Notes: generated by a model not told the origin, from the sequence alone. A stretch of DNA of 64,000 nt from Salipaludibacillus sp. LMS25 (GCF_024362805.1 NZ_CP093299.1:3132001-3196000), one strand, 5' to 3'; shown: positions 1 through 9,927, counted from the first letter of the stretch. Translations and numbers: made by a program.

Positions 1-1
1 T

Positions 2-364
2 ATAAAAAATGAAGTTCAAAATGAAAATGGAATAGGAATACAATCAGTTATTAAGAAAAAATCGTATTATACCGCAAGAGTATGGTCAGGTGTTCCTGCT
101 GTTGGATGGGGATACATAAATCAAGACTTTCAGGCACGTAATAAAAGTGGAAAGATAAGTGGGATGAAGTTATTAGGATCATCGTATGACACTGGAGTAA
201 CAGCTGGTGGTTGGACTCATAATAGAAGTTGGTTTGATATGCATAAATATGCTGTAGCAGCTGATATCAGAATGAAAGGTGTCGTTTCGTATGTTGTTAA
301 AGGTAGTCCAGTTAGAACTTCAGCTACTTTTTTGAAAACTGTATATCCGAGAGACTTAAAATAA
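2..364 (+). CDS. C-terminal part of an unrecognised protein (5-prime truncated by window edge)
   Basis: The reading frame is open from the first bases of the window to a TAA at 362-364, so this is the last ~120 residues of a gene that starts upstream. An internal ATG at 164 exists but has no ribosome-binding site, and the same frame continues open before it. The sequence is rich in Gly, Ser, Tyr and Trp (for example VPAVGWGYINQDF and GVTAGGWTHNRSW), which resembles secreted beta-rich proteins. I recognise no family. A rho-independent terminator follows 32 bases after the stop, so this is the last gene of its transcript. Confidence 0.6.
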   Translation: MKNEVQNENGIGIQSVIKKKSYYTARVWSGVPAVGWGYINQDFQARNKSGKISGMKLLGSSYDTGVTAGGWTHNRSWFDMHKYAVAADIRMKGVVSYVVKGSPVRTSATFLKTVYPRDLK

Positions 365-395
365 AAGTCAAGAATGCCAACATGGTAATTTCGAA

Positions 396-422
396 GAGAG
401 CCCTTTTGGGTTCTCCTTTTTT
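396..422 (+). terminator. Rho-independent terminator
   Basis: An 8-bp stem GAGAGCCC / GGGTTCTC with a TTTT loop is followed by a T run. It closes the truncated gene at the left edge. Confidence 0.75.
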
Positions 423-662
423 AGTGTCTGTCAACGGTAAATGTCTGACTGGAACGGAGTGGAAGGAATTTAAGTAGTTGACGGACTAGCCGCATCCGAA
501 CCCTCTCGGCATTGAACTAAATAAGACCTTGTGAATATTGGTAGAAGAGTGTCTGCTACACTATCCTTGAGTCACATCACAGGAGATTTCCTTCTAAGCA
601 ACGACGATAGGATGGAGAGTCTAGTATTTACAAAAATGAGCAATGGAAGGTTCTTACAGCCG
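423..662. other. Intergenic stretch with no recognised feature
   Basis: No ORF with a plausible ribosome-binding site, RNA motif or repeat match to the rest of the window was seen here. The sequence does not resemble its neighbours closely enough to name. It could be a decayed gene or the edge of an old insertion. Confidence 0.3.
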
Positions 663-756
663 AAATCGTTTCTGCAAACTGAATCATCGTTTAATTGAGA
701 TGGCGTCGAGCCATCTGATTAAACGTTAACCCTTAAAACATTTAAGAATTTAAGGG
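663..756 (-). repeat. Family C palindromic repeat, copy C1
   Basis: Reverse-complement match to the other family C copies. It has a GTTTC-GCAAACTGAA segment, an imperfect palindrome around GATGGCGTCGAGCCATC, and an end made of AACCCTTAAAACATTTAAG. It is more diverged than copies C2 and C3. A hairpin AAGGGTGTC / GACACCCCTT follows at 752-799. Confidence 0.5.
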
Positions 757-806
757 TGTCTTTCGCATCCCATCAAAACAAGACGTGACACCCCTTTAAT
801 TAATAA

Positions 807-852
807 GACGAGGCTCTCCTCCTAAGGGGTACTTCGGTAGAGCCTCGTCGTT
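807..852 (-). terminator. Probable terminator of the 866-2344 gene
   Basis: An 11-bp stem GACGAGGCTCT / AGAGCCTCGTC lies just past the stop codon of the minus-strand gene. The T run on the minus side is short and interrupted, so efficiency is uncertain. Confidence 0.55.
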
Positions 853-865
853 TATGAAGGAAATA

Positions 866-2344
866 CTAAAGGCGCGGTAAATAATGTGCAGCCGTTCCTG
901 GTTCTACTAACCTAGCAAATTCAAGTTCACGCACCCAATTATACATCTCTTCCTCTGAAAGCCCGAAGTCTTGGTGGGTGACCTCTTGCTTTTCGATAGC
1001 TTCTAAGTCTTCTTCTGTCACATCATAATACTCTTCGTAATCTTCCGGCGTCTCATCCGATTCGTCGTCATAATCATAATCGTACTCCCAATCCCACTCA
1101 TCGTATTCGTCATCTTCATCCCACCAATCCCAGTCGTAATCATACTCGTAGTAGGAGCTATAGCCTGAAGAATAATACCATTCGTTATAAAGCTCCATGA
1201 AATAATTGTCTAATGCCTCCTCTAAGTCATAAAACAAGTAATCAAGGTCCACTTCTTTACGATCTTCTCCATAAAACTGAAACTCTGCGGTATCACCATA
1301 AGTGAAGGTACTTGTGCTTGACGAGGTGTTTTCAGCTGTTATGCCGTTTTCCCCATAAGTTGACGTCATCTCCGTCTTCATTGTGACAATTTTATTTTGC
1401 TCAATTTCAAAGCTTATGGTTGTTTCACCAATAGAGTATTCCTTGAATTCTTTCACGTTCAGCTCTACTTCTTCGATCATTTCCTCTAGATCAAGTGACG
1501 ACACATCATCAAAAATCTCAGCTATCTCGTCGTGATTCTCAATTTCCTCAAACGCATAAAGAACAGCATCGGCTAGCTCATGATCATCCACTTTGATGAT
1601 GATCCATCCATCTTCCTCTTGAATGAGTTGATTGTCTTCATCCTGCGATTCAAGATCTTCTATCATCTTTACTAAAAGAAATTCAGTTAAAGCTACTTCT
1701 TTCTCTCCAAAATCAAAAAATCCTTTATCTAATTCAAAGTCAATAATAGAGGCCTTACCTTCAAAATAGTCGTTGATAACTGGCATGAATATCGTTTCTA
1801 GTTCATATGCAGTAGAGACCCCTGAATACTCTCCACCATGTAAAGGAGCAAGTGCTTCTTCAATCTCTGGAATGTTAGGAAAAACATTATAAGCTAAGGT
1901 GTCAATGATGTCTGAACTAAGGGTTGAGTAAGCATCAAGATCAATGACAATTTCCTCTTTATTTTCATCTAAGTAAAGGCTAAGTGGAATACTAAGTGCA
2001 ATCTCATCACCATAGAACTCACTTGAGAGGTCAAAAATGGCCCCAACTTCAATGACTTTTTCTTCTTTATCATAAATAACCGAACCGGTCCCTGACGCTT
2101 CTTCAAATAAGTCGGTTATATAAGTTATTATTTCTTCTTCTTCGTGTGAGTAGAAGGGATATGAATCAAAATCAAATTCATAGTTCATCGTAAAGTCACT
2201 TTCTACTTGTATAGTTTCTTCTTCAATTAATGTGCTCAAGGCTCTTACTAGTTTTGCTTCAGGAGAAGAAAGAGACGAGTAGAATAAAAGACCGCCAACC
2301 GCGGCGATTAAAGCAGCAATGCTAAAAAAAAGCTTTTTTTTCAT
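866..2344 (-). CDS. Acidic membrane-anchored or secreted protein, paralogue 1 (DUF6583-like, tentative)
   Basis: 492 residues. The N-terminus is a signal/anchor (MKKKLFF then a hydrophobic stretch to about residue 27), followed by SSPEAKLVRALSTLIEEE, so most of the protein is probably outside the membrane. The body is extremely acidic. Near residues 390-450 there is a tract of Asp, Glu, Tyr and Trp with almost no basic residues. The C-terminus (SEEEMYNWVRELEF...EPGTAAHYLP) repeats the C-terminus of the neighbouring gene at 2447-3784, showing a tandem duplication. The N-terminal arrangement resembles the DUF6583 group of Bacillus proteins, but this is a memory-based guess and function is unknown. 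The acidic composition fits a protein exposed to high salt or high pH (inference). Confidence 0.8.
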   Translation of the reverse strand: MKKKLFFSIAALIAAVGGLLFYSSLSSPEAKLVRALSTLIEEETIQVESDFTMNYEFDFDSYPFYSHEEEEIITYITDLFEEASGTGSVIYDKEEKVIEVGAIFDLSSEFYGDEIALSIPLSLYLDENKEEIVIDLDAYSTLSSDIIDTLAYNVFPNIPEIEEALAPLHGGEYSGVSTAYELETIFMPVINDYFEGKASIIDFELDKGFFDFGEKEVALTEFLLVKMIEDLESQDEDNQLIQEEDGWIIIKVDDHELADAVLYAFEEIENHDEIAEIFDDVSSLDLEEMIEEVELNVKEFKEYSIGETTISFEIEQNKIVTMKTEMTSTYGENGITAENTSSSTSTFTYGDTAEFQFYGEDRKEVDLDYLFYDLEEALDNYFMELYNEWYYSSGYSSYYEYDYDWDWWDEDDEYDEWDWEYDYDYDDESDETPEDYEEYYDVTEEDLEAIEKQEVTHQDFGLSEEEMYNWVRELEFARLVEPGTAAHYLPRL

Positions 2345-2446
2345 TGTTAACTAATCCTTTCTAAAACGTAATGTACACATACTCCAAATAAATAATAAGG
2401 CATTTGGAAGGATCGTGTTATAGTTTAAAATAGTCAGTTATGACCA

Positions 2447-3784
2447 TCATTCTGGCATGTAGTGATCAGAGGTGCCAGGAGAAAGTAGACCTGCCAGTTC
2501 AAGGTCTTTAACCCATAAGTACATCTCGTTCTCTGATAAGTTAAAATCGTTATGAGTAACTGTCCCATTTTCTATGAGATCTAACTCATCCCGTGTTAAC
2601 TCACTGTTGCCATCACTGTCATCGATATCATAGACGTCATGAAAAGCAGGTGAATGCGAGGTTAATAAGCTATCAAACGCCATTGATAAGTGATGTGTCA
2701 TGTCGTTCACGTTTACCTCTTCTCGCTCTTCACCGTATAGCTCAAATTCTATAGGGTCATAGTTAAACGTTAGATAGGTAATCATGTCAGAGGTTGTTGT
2801 TCCTGTCACTTCTTCAAACGTAGTCGATGTTTCAACCGTCATTTTGGTTAATTTATTGCGTGACATTTCAAAGCGAATGATGGTTTGTCCACTTTGTTCT
2901 TCCTTCATTTCTTCTAACATTTGATTTAATATGAAAGTAAAAAGTTCGCCTTCTTCAAAAAGATTGTCATAAATTTTTTGAATATCATCATCACCCTCAA
3001 TGTTGTCAAACGCATGGAGAATAGCGTCAATAAGCTGGTGGTCATCTAACGTTAATACGATAGCCCCTTGCTCTTCTTTGAGTAACGAATCATCGTCGTT
3101 TTGTGTGATTAATTCTTCTGCCACATGCTCAAATATAAAGGACACAAAGAGTTGTAAGTCCTCGTTAGGTTCAAGCAAACTCTCTTCAAAAGGTAAATCA
3201 AATGTAGCCACTTTCTCTGTTAAGTGGTTCTCCAAAACGGGCGTGAAGTGAGAATCGAGTGCCTGTGCTGTCTGTTCACTTGAATAAATACCACCATTTC
3301 CATGACTCATAAGCCTTGTTAGCTCGGTTGATTCAGGGATCACATACGTCGCAGTGAGATCAAATAAATTTGGAGCAATCTCCACGAATGGATCTGTATC
3401 AAGAACCAATTTATTTGTCTGAAGGTCTATGTAGAAATGGTAGGGCAAGGTTAAAGTAGGGCCGTTAATCGCCCCCTCGTTCTCGGTATCCAGAAGCCCA
3501 TTAATTTCAACAATGGCTTCATGCTTATCAAATATAAGTGTACTTGTTCCGCGTAAGTTTTCTAACAAATCATCAATGGGATCGTGAGGCCCCTCCGTCT
3601 CTAACGTTGGTGGAGGTGAATCAATCTCGATTTGAATATAGTCTTCTTCCAAAAGGTGCTCAAACGCTTGTGCAAGTTTTGCTTCCGGAGTTGATGTGAA
3701 AGCATAACTTATTCCTACTATCATGATGAGGAGTATGCCTAAACTACTTACTCCAAAAACTATTTTTTTCTGTGTCATTAACAT
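2447..3784 (-). CDS. Acidic membrane-anchored or secreted protein, paralogue 2
   Basis: 445 residues and clearly homologous to the adjacent downstream gene. Both have an N-terminal hydrophobic anchor followed by S(S/T)PEAKL, a central QxxxxxL-x-EE(Q/D)GxI(I/V)-x-DDH-L-DA segment, and a C-terminal SE-EMY-WV-(E/D)LE module. It lacks the very acidic Trp/Tyr-rich tract of its neighbour. The start at 3784 is preceded by an AAGGGTGG ribosome-binding site; an in-frame ATG two codons later is possible. The 102-base gap to the next gene suggests one transcript. Function unknown; likely an extracytoplasmic protein. Confidence 0.8.
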   Translation of the reverse strand: MLMTQKKIVFGVSSLGILLIMIVGISYAFTSTPEAKLAQAFEHLLEEDYIQIEIDSPPPTLETEGPHDPIDDLLENLRGTSTLIFDKHEAIVEINGLLDTENEGAINGPTLTLPYHFYIDLQTNKLVLDTDPFVEIAPNLFDLTATYVIPESTELTRLMSHGNGGIYSSEQTAQALDSHFTPVLENHLTEKVATFDLPFEESLLEPNEDLQLFVSFIFEHVAEELITQNDDDSLLKEEQGAIVLTLDDHQLIDAILHAFDNIEGDDDIQKIYDNLFEEGELFTFILNQMLEEMKEEQSGQTIIRFEMSRNKLTKMTVETSTTFEEVTGTTTSDMITYLTFNYDPIEFELYGEEREEVNVNDMTHHLSMAFDSLLTSHSPAFHDVYDIDDSDGNSELTRDELDLIENGTVTHNDFNLSENEMYLWVKDLELAGLLSPGTSDHYMPE

Positions 3785-4237
3785 GAACCACCCTTATCTG
3801 TAAAAAAATTATAAAATAACAGTTTTATTATGTCATAAAAAAGCTAGTTACAGAGATGTGATTTTTAATAGGTAAAAAGGGGTGAAAAGTGTCAGTTTAA
3901 CAAATGAAGAGTGGGTGTGAGAATAGATTTATGTCGGTTAAAGTCGGAAAATGAGACTTTATTACTCTTTTTTAAAAATATAACCACTTCATCAACAAAT
4001 AAAGGACAAAATACGACAAAAAAAGAACCTTTCCAAAGGATATTATCACAATTCGTGTCCGTATTCTTACTTTTATTACCGTTATTTACCGTTTTTTCGT
4101 GAAGGATTGTCCCTTTTCTTTGGAGTGGGTTGAGTCATATGTTATAAAGCGTCCTGACCTTGATATCTAAGAGACTATACGTCTTTTTTGTAGGCAAGGT
4201 ATACATTTTTAAGATTAGGAATAAAAGGAGTTGAAGA
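3785..4237. other. Non-coding stretch upstream of the acidic paralogues
   Basis: AT-rich sequence that probably includes the promoter of the minus-strand pair at its left end. No RNA motif recognised. A small open frame at 3911-4102 has no ribosome-binding site and no recognisable content. Confidence 0.35.
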
Positions 4238-4292
4238 TGAACGTTCCCATCTACGCTAAACCTCTCAGGTTGGGAGGCTATAACTCTTAACA
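4238..4292 (-). repeat. Family C repeat, partial copy C5
   Basis: The segment GTTCCCATCTACGCT ... GGGAGGCTATAAC matches the middle of copy C4 (52668-52768), including the GAGGGGCTATAAC-like block. The outer palindromes are missing. Confidence 0.4.
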
Positions 4293-4340
4293 CACTAATC
4301 CCGCTCAGACACAAAAATGGTTAAAGCGGGATTGAGATGG

Positions 4341-4500
4341 TTTATCCCACTCTTAAGGGGCAGTAAAACCCCCACCTGAAAACTTAAGAAGGTCGAAAAG
4401 TTTAGGTGGGGGATAAACTGCCCCTAAAGGTCCCATAAGTTAAAACGAACCATCAGTGGGGGATGAAGGAAAACGCCCACTGATTGAAGTTTAGCTTTAT
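4341..4500 (+). repeat. Family A element, copy A1 (bcr1-like)
   Basis: 160 bp bounded by TTTAT at each end. It contains the nested stem GGGGCAGT-AAAA-CCCCCACCT / AGGTGGGGG-ATAA-ACTGCCCC and the 3-prime hairpin CAGTGGG / CCCACTG. Its right-hand TTTAT supplies the TAA stop codon (read on the minus strand, 4497-4499) of the truncated DUF2339 gene. Confidence 0.9.
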
Positions 4501-5239
4501 TGGGCCCTTTCCTTAGAAGGGGATGTATGTTGTTCCAGATGTTTACTTGCTACTTTTTGATAAATATAAGAGATGACTAAAAGCATCACGCCAAAGCAGA
4601 AGTAGGCTAAAATTTTACTACCTTCTGTTAAATAGGCAAAATCATAAAGGATTAACTTTCCTGTTGTCAGGAGGGTTAAGCCAAGCCCAATGCGGCGCAT
4701 ATAAATATACTTTTGTTTAAATCCATACAAAATATAGCCGATGGCCACTGATAAATAGACTAAACTAAAAATGAAGCCAACATCGTTAAGTTTTAACTGA
4801 ACGGTTAAGAATCCTCCAAGAATGACTAGAAAGTAAATAGCAAGGGTTGTAGGATATAGTTCAGCATTTTTCAGTTCCGTACGTACGTAGATTAAAAGTA
4901 ACGCGCGTCCCCCGATAAACACGATGACATTAAATCCAATTAAAACGATTAAGGCGATGTAATGACTTAATGTGTTTCCACTAATAGCTGTATTTAAAGC
5001 AGGGATAAAAAATGTGACAACAATAGTCGTCAAGCTCCCTAAACAGTAAAGGATTACACATAGGTAGTTGACAATGCGATCATAGAGTAACGGAATTTTT
5101 TGAAGCGTGTAAGCTAATACAAAACAAATAAATCCAAATAGTAGCCATTTATAAAAGTCGAAATGGGTGAATTGGGACGGAACCCATAGCTCATAACGGT
5201 GAAAACTTTCAAATAACACATAAATAAAAATGTTAATTA
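4497..5239 (-). pseudogene. 3-prime part of an IS-interrupted DUF2339 membrane-protein gene
   Basis: About 245 codons encoding at least six hydrophobic segments. Reading upstream from the first in-frame GTG (5219) the frame stays open as NIFIY and beyond, to the edge of the IS at 5240. Joining it to the 6892-8698 part at one copy of the TAATTA duplication gives ...GYKYFTLI-NIFIYVLFESF... without a frameshift. This is therefore the C-terminal part of one ~850-residue protein rather than a separate gene. The stop codon lies inside the end of repeat A1. Confidence 0.85.
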
Positions 5240-6891
5240 GGGGTTGCTTAACAACATCCCTTTTAATGAGTTTTCATCTGACAGTCTCGTTTATCTGACG
5301 TGAGTGATCCGATCGTTGTCATAAGCAAGAAAAAATGAAGAGCCCTTAAGGCCTTCGACAAGTTAAGATTTAACACTTGCAGGGCGATAATAGATTCACT
5401 TGTCTCTTTTAGACGTGCTCGAATAAGCCCTAAACCATAAGTGCGTTTGGCTTCTCCGAATTTGCCCTCAATGGCATTTCGCTCACGTGCATCCTGGTAG
5501 GCGACTCGTTTTTGTTCTTTATTTTCTTTTTTCGAGGGTCTTCCTAGCTTTGGACCGCTAAGGCGAATCCCTTCTCGCTTGCAATAAGCACGATTTTCAC
5601 GTGTCAGATAAATCCGATCTGCTAAAACAGCTTCTGGATAATACCCAAAGCGGTTTTTGTACGACGCTATCGCTCTTTTCAAATCTGTCCCTTCGTGGTA
5701 GGCATCCCACCTTACGTTATCTAGGAATGCCCAGCCATCCCTCATAACGAGTGACAGTTTCGCACCAAATTCAACGTTTGTGTGTGCTTTTCCTCGAACA
5801 ATCGGTCGTACATGCGGTTGTGAGATACTCACGATTCTGTCATCAATTCGATGAGATTTTGACGTGTACATCTGCTTTTGTTGTCGGTAAACGGCTTGAA
5901 TCACTAAGAGATCACGATACTGACGACGACTTAAAGCTGAAAGCCCAACCTGATCTACCAAGTTTGTCACATGCTTTAGATCACGTTTGACGTAGTTGAG
6001 TTGCTTTCTAATTCCCTTTCTCAGCTTACGTTTGGACGGCTTCTTCTGCTTAGTCAAACTCACATACTCTTTACGGGCTTTTTGACGGTATGTTCTTGGT
6101 TTCTTTTGACTACCACCAAGGGAGTCATGAAGGGTATCAATCATGCCTTCTAATTTTTCACGGCTCTTGTTCAAAAGAGTCACGTCAGTCGGATAGGTGA
6201 TATCAGCTGGGGCACATGTCGCATCAATGAGCAGCTTTCCTTGATGATAACGTGGTTCCTCAGACTTATCCGGCTGATCTGGTTTAGATACGGAGGACTT
6301 TGAAGCACCACCTGAGCCATGATGAGAGTCGTCATCATCAGAATCAGCCTCTTTAGAAGAGCCACGGGCTTCTTCTACCACCCATTCATTTACTTGGTTC
6401 AAGATGTCACGGGTAATACGCTTTCTAAAATGAGTCATCGAGGAGGCATGAAAGGGTGGGTCTTCTTGATAGTCTGGCAAGCCTAGAAAGTACTGAAGAT
6501 ACGGATTCTCAGTCACCTGCTCCACCGTTTCACGGTCACTCGTCCCTAACCTTTCTTTAATGATAAGGGCACCAAGAGCCAGCCGAACCGAGTAAGCGTG
6601 CGCACCTTGAGTGAGGTCTTTCAAGTGATGTTTATACTGGTCTTCTACTTTCCACCATGGAATAAGGTTCGCCAGTTTTACCCACCGGTTATGTTTATTT
6701 AACTTGCCGCCAAATGGCAGAAAAAAATCGTCAGGTAACAACATGTGATGTTCTGAATGATTGTACATGTTTTCTCGACCTCCACATGCAAGGTTTTTTT
6801 ATAACAGTCTACGTTTTTCCTTGCACCTTACTTCGACATAAATGCCCAGAATCCTTGTGAAATCTTACTTTTAAAGTTATTCAGCAGTGCC
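5240..6891 (-). mobile_element. Complete insertion sequence, IS1182/IS5-type
   Basis: 1652 bp. The terminal inverted repeats are imperfect: the left end begins GGGGTTGCTTAACAAC and the right end, read inward, GGCACTGCTGAATAAC, matching at 11 of 16 positions. It is flanked by a direct TAATTA at 5234-5239 and 6892-6897, the likely target-site duplication. It carries one full-length transposase gene. It inserted into a DUF2339 gene, and excision at the duplication would restore the frame, so the insertion is probably recent. Confidence 0.85.
5263..6768 (-). CDS. IS1182/IS5-superfamily DDE transposase
   Basis: 501 residues. The N-terminus HMLLPDDFFLPFGGKLN and the segment FHASSMTHFRKRIT are typical of this transposase group, in which an N-terminal domain (PF05598-like) precedes a DDE catalytic core. 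The second half contains LLIDATCAPADITYPTD with the presumptive first catalytic Asp, ADRIYLTRENR with the second, and RNAIEGKFGEAKRTYGL with the catalytic Glu. Residues ~135-170 form a low-complexity linker rich in Ser, Asp and Gly. The frame is intact and fills most of the IS, so the element may be functional. Confidence 0.9.
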   Translation of the reverse strand: MYNHSEHHMLLPDDFFLPFGGKLNKHNRWVKLANLIPWWKVEDQYKHHLKDLTQGAHAYSVRLALGALIIKERLGTSDRETVEQVTENPYLQYFLGLPDYQEDPPFHASSMTHFRKRITRDILNQVNEWVVEEARGSSKEADSDDDDSHHGSGGASKSSVSKPDQPDKSEEPRYHQGKLLIDATCAPADITYPTDVTLLNKSREKLEGMIDTLHDSLGGSQKKPRTYRQKARKEYVSLTKQKKPSKRKLRKGIRKQLNYVKRDLKHVTNLVDQVGLSALSRRQYRDLLVIQAVYRQQKQMYTSKSHRIDDRIVSISQPHVRPIVRGKAHTNVEFGAKLSLVMRDGWAFLDNVRWDAYHEGTDLKRAIASYKNRFGYYPEAVLADRIYLTRENRAYCKREGIRLSGPKLGRPSKKENKEQKRVAYQDARERNAIEGKFGEAKRTYGLGLIRARLKETSESIIALQVLNLNLSKALRALHFFLLMTTIGSLTSDKRDCQMKTH

Positions 6892-8698
6892 TAATTAACG
6901 TAAAATATTTGTACCCATTAATAAAATCGGTGAATCCGCTAAACAAGTGAGTGCGCTCTGGTTTCGTTTGATCGTGTACATAATACATCATAACGACAAT
7001 GAGACCAATGATGATCGCCACATATTTAAAGTGAAAATAAGCATGGGTGAACCCGTCTAAACGCTCTAACACTTCGATACAAAAGGTTGTCAAAGTTAAG
7101 CCGAAAATACCCCACCCTGCTTTTTCAAGCAAGCGTTGTTTATATTTGTTTGCATAAAGCATAATGACAATACTTTGTACTAACCATCCGAGGGCGAGCC
7201 ACATGACGCCAAATTGAAAAGGAACGAAAAGAACAGCAAATGTTAACGACGTGCTGTAAAACAATATTTTGGTCTGAACTTCTTTAGGTATTTGCCTGGA
7301 GGCCCATTTACCTAAGCCGAAATAAAATGCTGAGAAGCTAACGGCAAGTATACCAGTGTAACTGTCCCATTCAAGCCAATAAAATAAAGCATACATCACG
7401 AAACAACTAAAAGCAGTATTAGAACCTAATAGTGTTATCCCTTGCCACTTTAGCGCTGTTTTATGTTTGAATGGATAACTGATTGTCATCGTTAAATAAA
7501 GTAAGAAAATAATAATGGCATAAAGCATACTGACGATTTTACTTGGTGAGAGGAGAACCAATATAAAATAGGGCACTAAATTTAACCAAAAGCTTATGCT
7601 GTGTACCACCGGCCATTGTTTATGAAATGACATCCATAAAATAGTCATATTCAAGAAAAGGACGTAACCCATCGCCATATAAACGTTGGCATCTTCTAGT
7701 CCGACTAACGCGAAGAAAGAATAAAAGGGAAGATACCCGCCAATTAATCCGAATGTACAAATTGTTTTCGATTCATACCTTAGTGATATGGTTAATGTAA
7801 TAGCGGTAACAGCGATTGAAAAAAGAAGAGCGGCAATTAAACTCATAATTTGTAATGAGAAGTAGCTGAAAAAGATCGTGCCATATAAGACAGCTATGCC
7901 TCCTCCAATAATCCCAAGGGCGAATGTGTGCTTGTTTTTCCGAAAGAACCATTCACCACTTACGAGCATAAGGGTGCCGAGAACGCTAAATAAACCGGCT
8001 TTAGCATAATCATTAAACCATGTGGCATAAGAGTATCTAAAAGCAGCGGCTACCCCAAAAATAATAAGGAGAATACCGAGTTTATTAATCCAATTTAATC
8101 CTATTTTCAACTCGACTTGATTTTGTTTCATACGCTTCTGAATCACTTCTTCTGTAAGTTCCTCATTAGCGAGTGTCTCGTAACGCGCTGAGGTGTTAGT
8201 GCGCAGTTCTTGTTTTTCATTAGCCAGTTTCTCTTTTTCTTCTTTAATGGCGATAGAGATTTCCTCAGACATGTCACTGATTTTCTTCATAATAGACTGT
8301 TTGTCTTCTAGGAGAGAACTTTGAGCTGTTTCCTTTAATTTAGCAACCTCATTTGCTGCCTGCTTTTCTAGCTGTTGAAGGTGATTTTGTTCAGGTCGAA
8401 TACTATTTTCAAAATAGGTATAGATTTTTTTCTTAGATACTTTTAAGATGTTTAATTTTTCATCAAGCATTTGTTCTTGTAAAGCTGAACGAAGGTGTCG
8501 ATTTTCGTCTTCTAACACTGTGTAGCGAGAGCTTAAGTCATTAAGCTTTTTCATTTGAATCTCTTCTCGTTTGCGTAGCTCCTCATATTTTTGAATAAAG
8601 TCATTTGTTTCATATTCTTTTAGTATAGCTGTCATTTCTTTCGTAAGCTGTTCTTGTTCAGCTTTTAAGTGACGTAATCGTTTTTTTATTTCGACCAT
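6881..8698 (-). pseudogene. 5-prime part of an IS-interrupted DUF2339 membrane-protein gene
   Basis: Encodes ~601 host residues plus four codons read into the IS (ending RHC-stop). Residues ~1-190 are Glu/Lys-rich with heptad character and should form coiled coils. From ~200 on there are many hydrophobic segments in the pattern of DUF2339 predicted membrane proteins (LNWINKLGILLIIFGVAAAF is a family-like opening). The missing C-terminus is at 4497-5239. Without excision, translation would yield a truncated membrane protein. Function of the family is unknown; cell-envelope roles are often supposed. The gene is divergent from the YqcI-type gene. Confidence 0.85.
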
Positions 8699-8972
8699 GT
8701 GTACACCTGCCTCTAATCGTTTTCTGTTTTAAAATATGACATGACTGATAGGTCAGTCTGTGGTTAAGACTAAGACTTACAATAGCTACCATTATAGAGG
8801 GCGGGAAAATAAAGGAACAGGGGCTAATGTCATAGATTATTTAGCACGGTTTTGATGAATAGCGAACATTTTTGTACAAGGTGACGTCGTATGAGGAGAT
8901 TGGAGCGGTTTGAAAAGTCAAAAGACAGGGAAGAGACAGGAGAAAGGACTGCATTTAAGGAGGTTTTCACGT

Positions 8973-9698
8973 ATGGCGGTCACTCATAGCCGTTTATTAA
9001 CACAAACAGATATAAATGAAAATAGGCAGCCAGATTGGTTCCTTAAAGAATATGCCACGTTTCGAAGTATTGTGACCCGAAAGGATTTTCCGTGTTACTT
9101 CGGCCAACAAGGAGAGACACGTGGAGAATTACGTTATTCATTTATTAATCATGACGACTGGTCTAGTCTCCCACATACTTTAACTGATTTTTTAGGCTTG
9201 TTTCATCACCCTAAATTGACTCGTCACGGTTTATTTGTGTTTGTTGAACCAGAGAAAGAGGAGCAAAGCCTTGCGTATTATAGGTCTTATTTTTGGGAAA
9301 TTTTACAGTACCTTCACGAACATGATCCTTATGATTGGCCAAAGAATGAGCCAAAAGACCCTGATCACTATTTATGGGATTTTCATTTTAATCAAGAGCC
9401 CATATTCGTATTTGGTAATGCTCCAGCATATAAACAGCGGAAAACAAGGGATTTAGGCAATTCGTTGATCCTCGGATTTCAACCGCGACATATCTTTAAA
9501 GGGTTGGAAGGTACGGAGCCAGGGGGAGCGATGTCTCGAGAAAAAGTGAGAGAACGGGTGGAAAAGTGGGATAACCTTCCGAAACACCCGGATATAAGCC
9601 ATTATGGCGATCCCGAACATAATGAATGGAAACAATTCTTTATTGGAGATGATGCTGAGCCTATTAAAGGAAAGTGTCCGTTTCATGTTGAAAAATAA
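8973..9698 (+). CDS. YqcI/YcgG family protein, possible heme-dependent oxygenase
   Basis: About 241 residues starting MAVTHSRLLTQTDI. ATG 8973 is chosen because AAGGAGG lies 9 bases upstream; the open frame extends further up to 8910 without a ribosome-binding site. Family landmarks are the FPCYFG segment near residue 40, FVFVEP, YDWP near 125, NSLILGFQPRHIF near 175, and a C-terminal CPFH. A member of this family, GntA, is a heme-dependent N-hydroxylase; whether this one binds heme is inference. A terminator follows. The next gene is a P450 peroxygenase, but a terminator and repeats lie between, so they are not one operon. Confidence 0.8.
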   Translation: MAVTHSRLLTQTDINENRQPDWFLKEYATFRSIVTRKDFPCYFGQQGETRGELRYSFINHDDWSSLPHTLTDFLGLFHHPKLTRHGLFVFVEPEKEEQSLAYYRSYFWEILQYLHEHDPYDWPKNEPKDPDHYLWDFHFNQEPIFVFGNAPAYKQRKTRDLGNSLILGFQPRHIFKGLEGTEPGGAMSREKVRERVEKWDNLPKHPDISHYGDPEHNEWKQFFIGDDAEPIKGKCPFHVEK

Positions 9699-9706
9699 CC
9701 GAGTAC

Positions 9707-9743
9707 ACCACATGTTTATAAACAGTTTGACATGTGGTTTTTT
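9707..9743 (+). terminator. Rho-independent terminator
   Basis: Stem ACCACATG / CATGTGGT followed by TTTTTT, ~10 bases after the YqcI-type stop codon. Confidence 0.7.
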
Positions 9744-9880
9744 CTATTAAGATGAGAGGGCAGTGAAAAAGCCCGAAATGAAATAGTTCTAACTACCACA
9801 AAAATAGGTTTTTTATAGCTAAATGTCACAATTGAATTTTCAACACGAACAAGGGAACACGATAAAACGACTCTTTAATT

Positions 9881-9927
9881 CAGTGGGGGATGAAGGAAAA
9901 CTCCCACTGATTGAAACTTAGCTTTAT
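9881..9927 (+). repeat. Family A element, 3-prime fragment A2
   Basis: Only the last module is present: the CAGTGGG..CCCACTG hairpin and the ATTGAAACTTAGCTTTAT end. It abuts family C copy C2. The nested long stem is missing. Just upstream, at 9827-9850, AATTGAATTTTCAACAC also recurs near 42530. Confidence 0.75.

Noticed and set aside
3911..4102. 63-codon plus-strand open frame
   Set aside because: No ribosome-binding site, AT-rich composition giving Phe/Leu/Thr runs, and no recognisable content; it lies in a promoter region.
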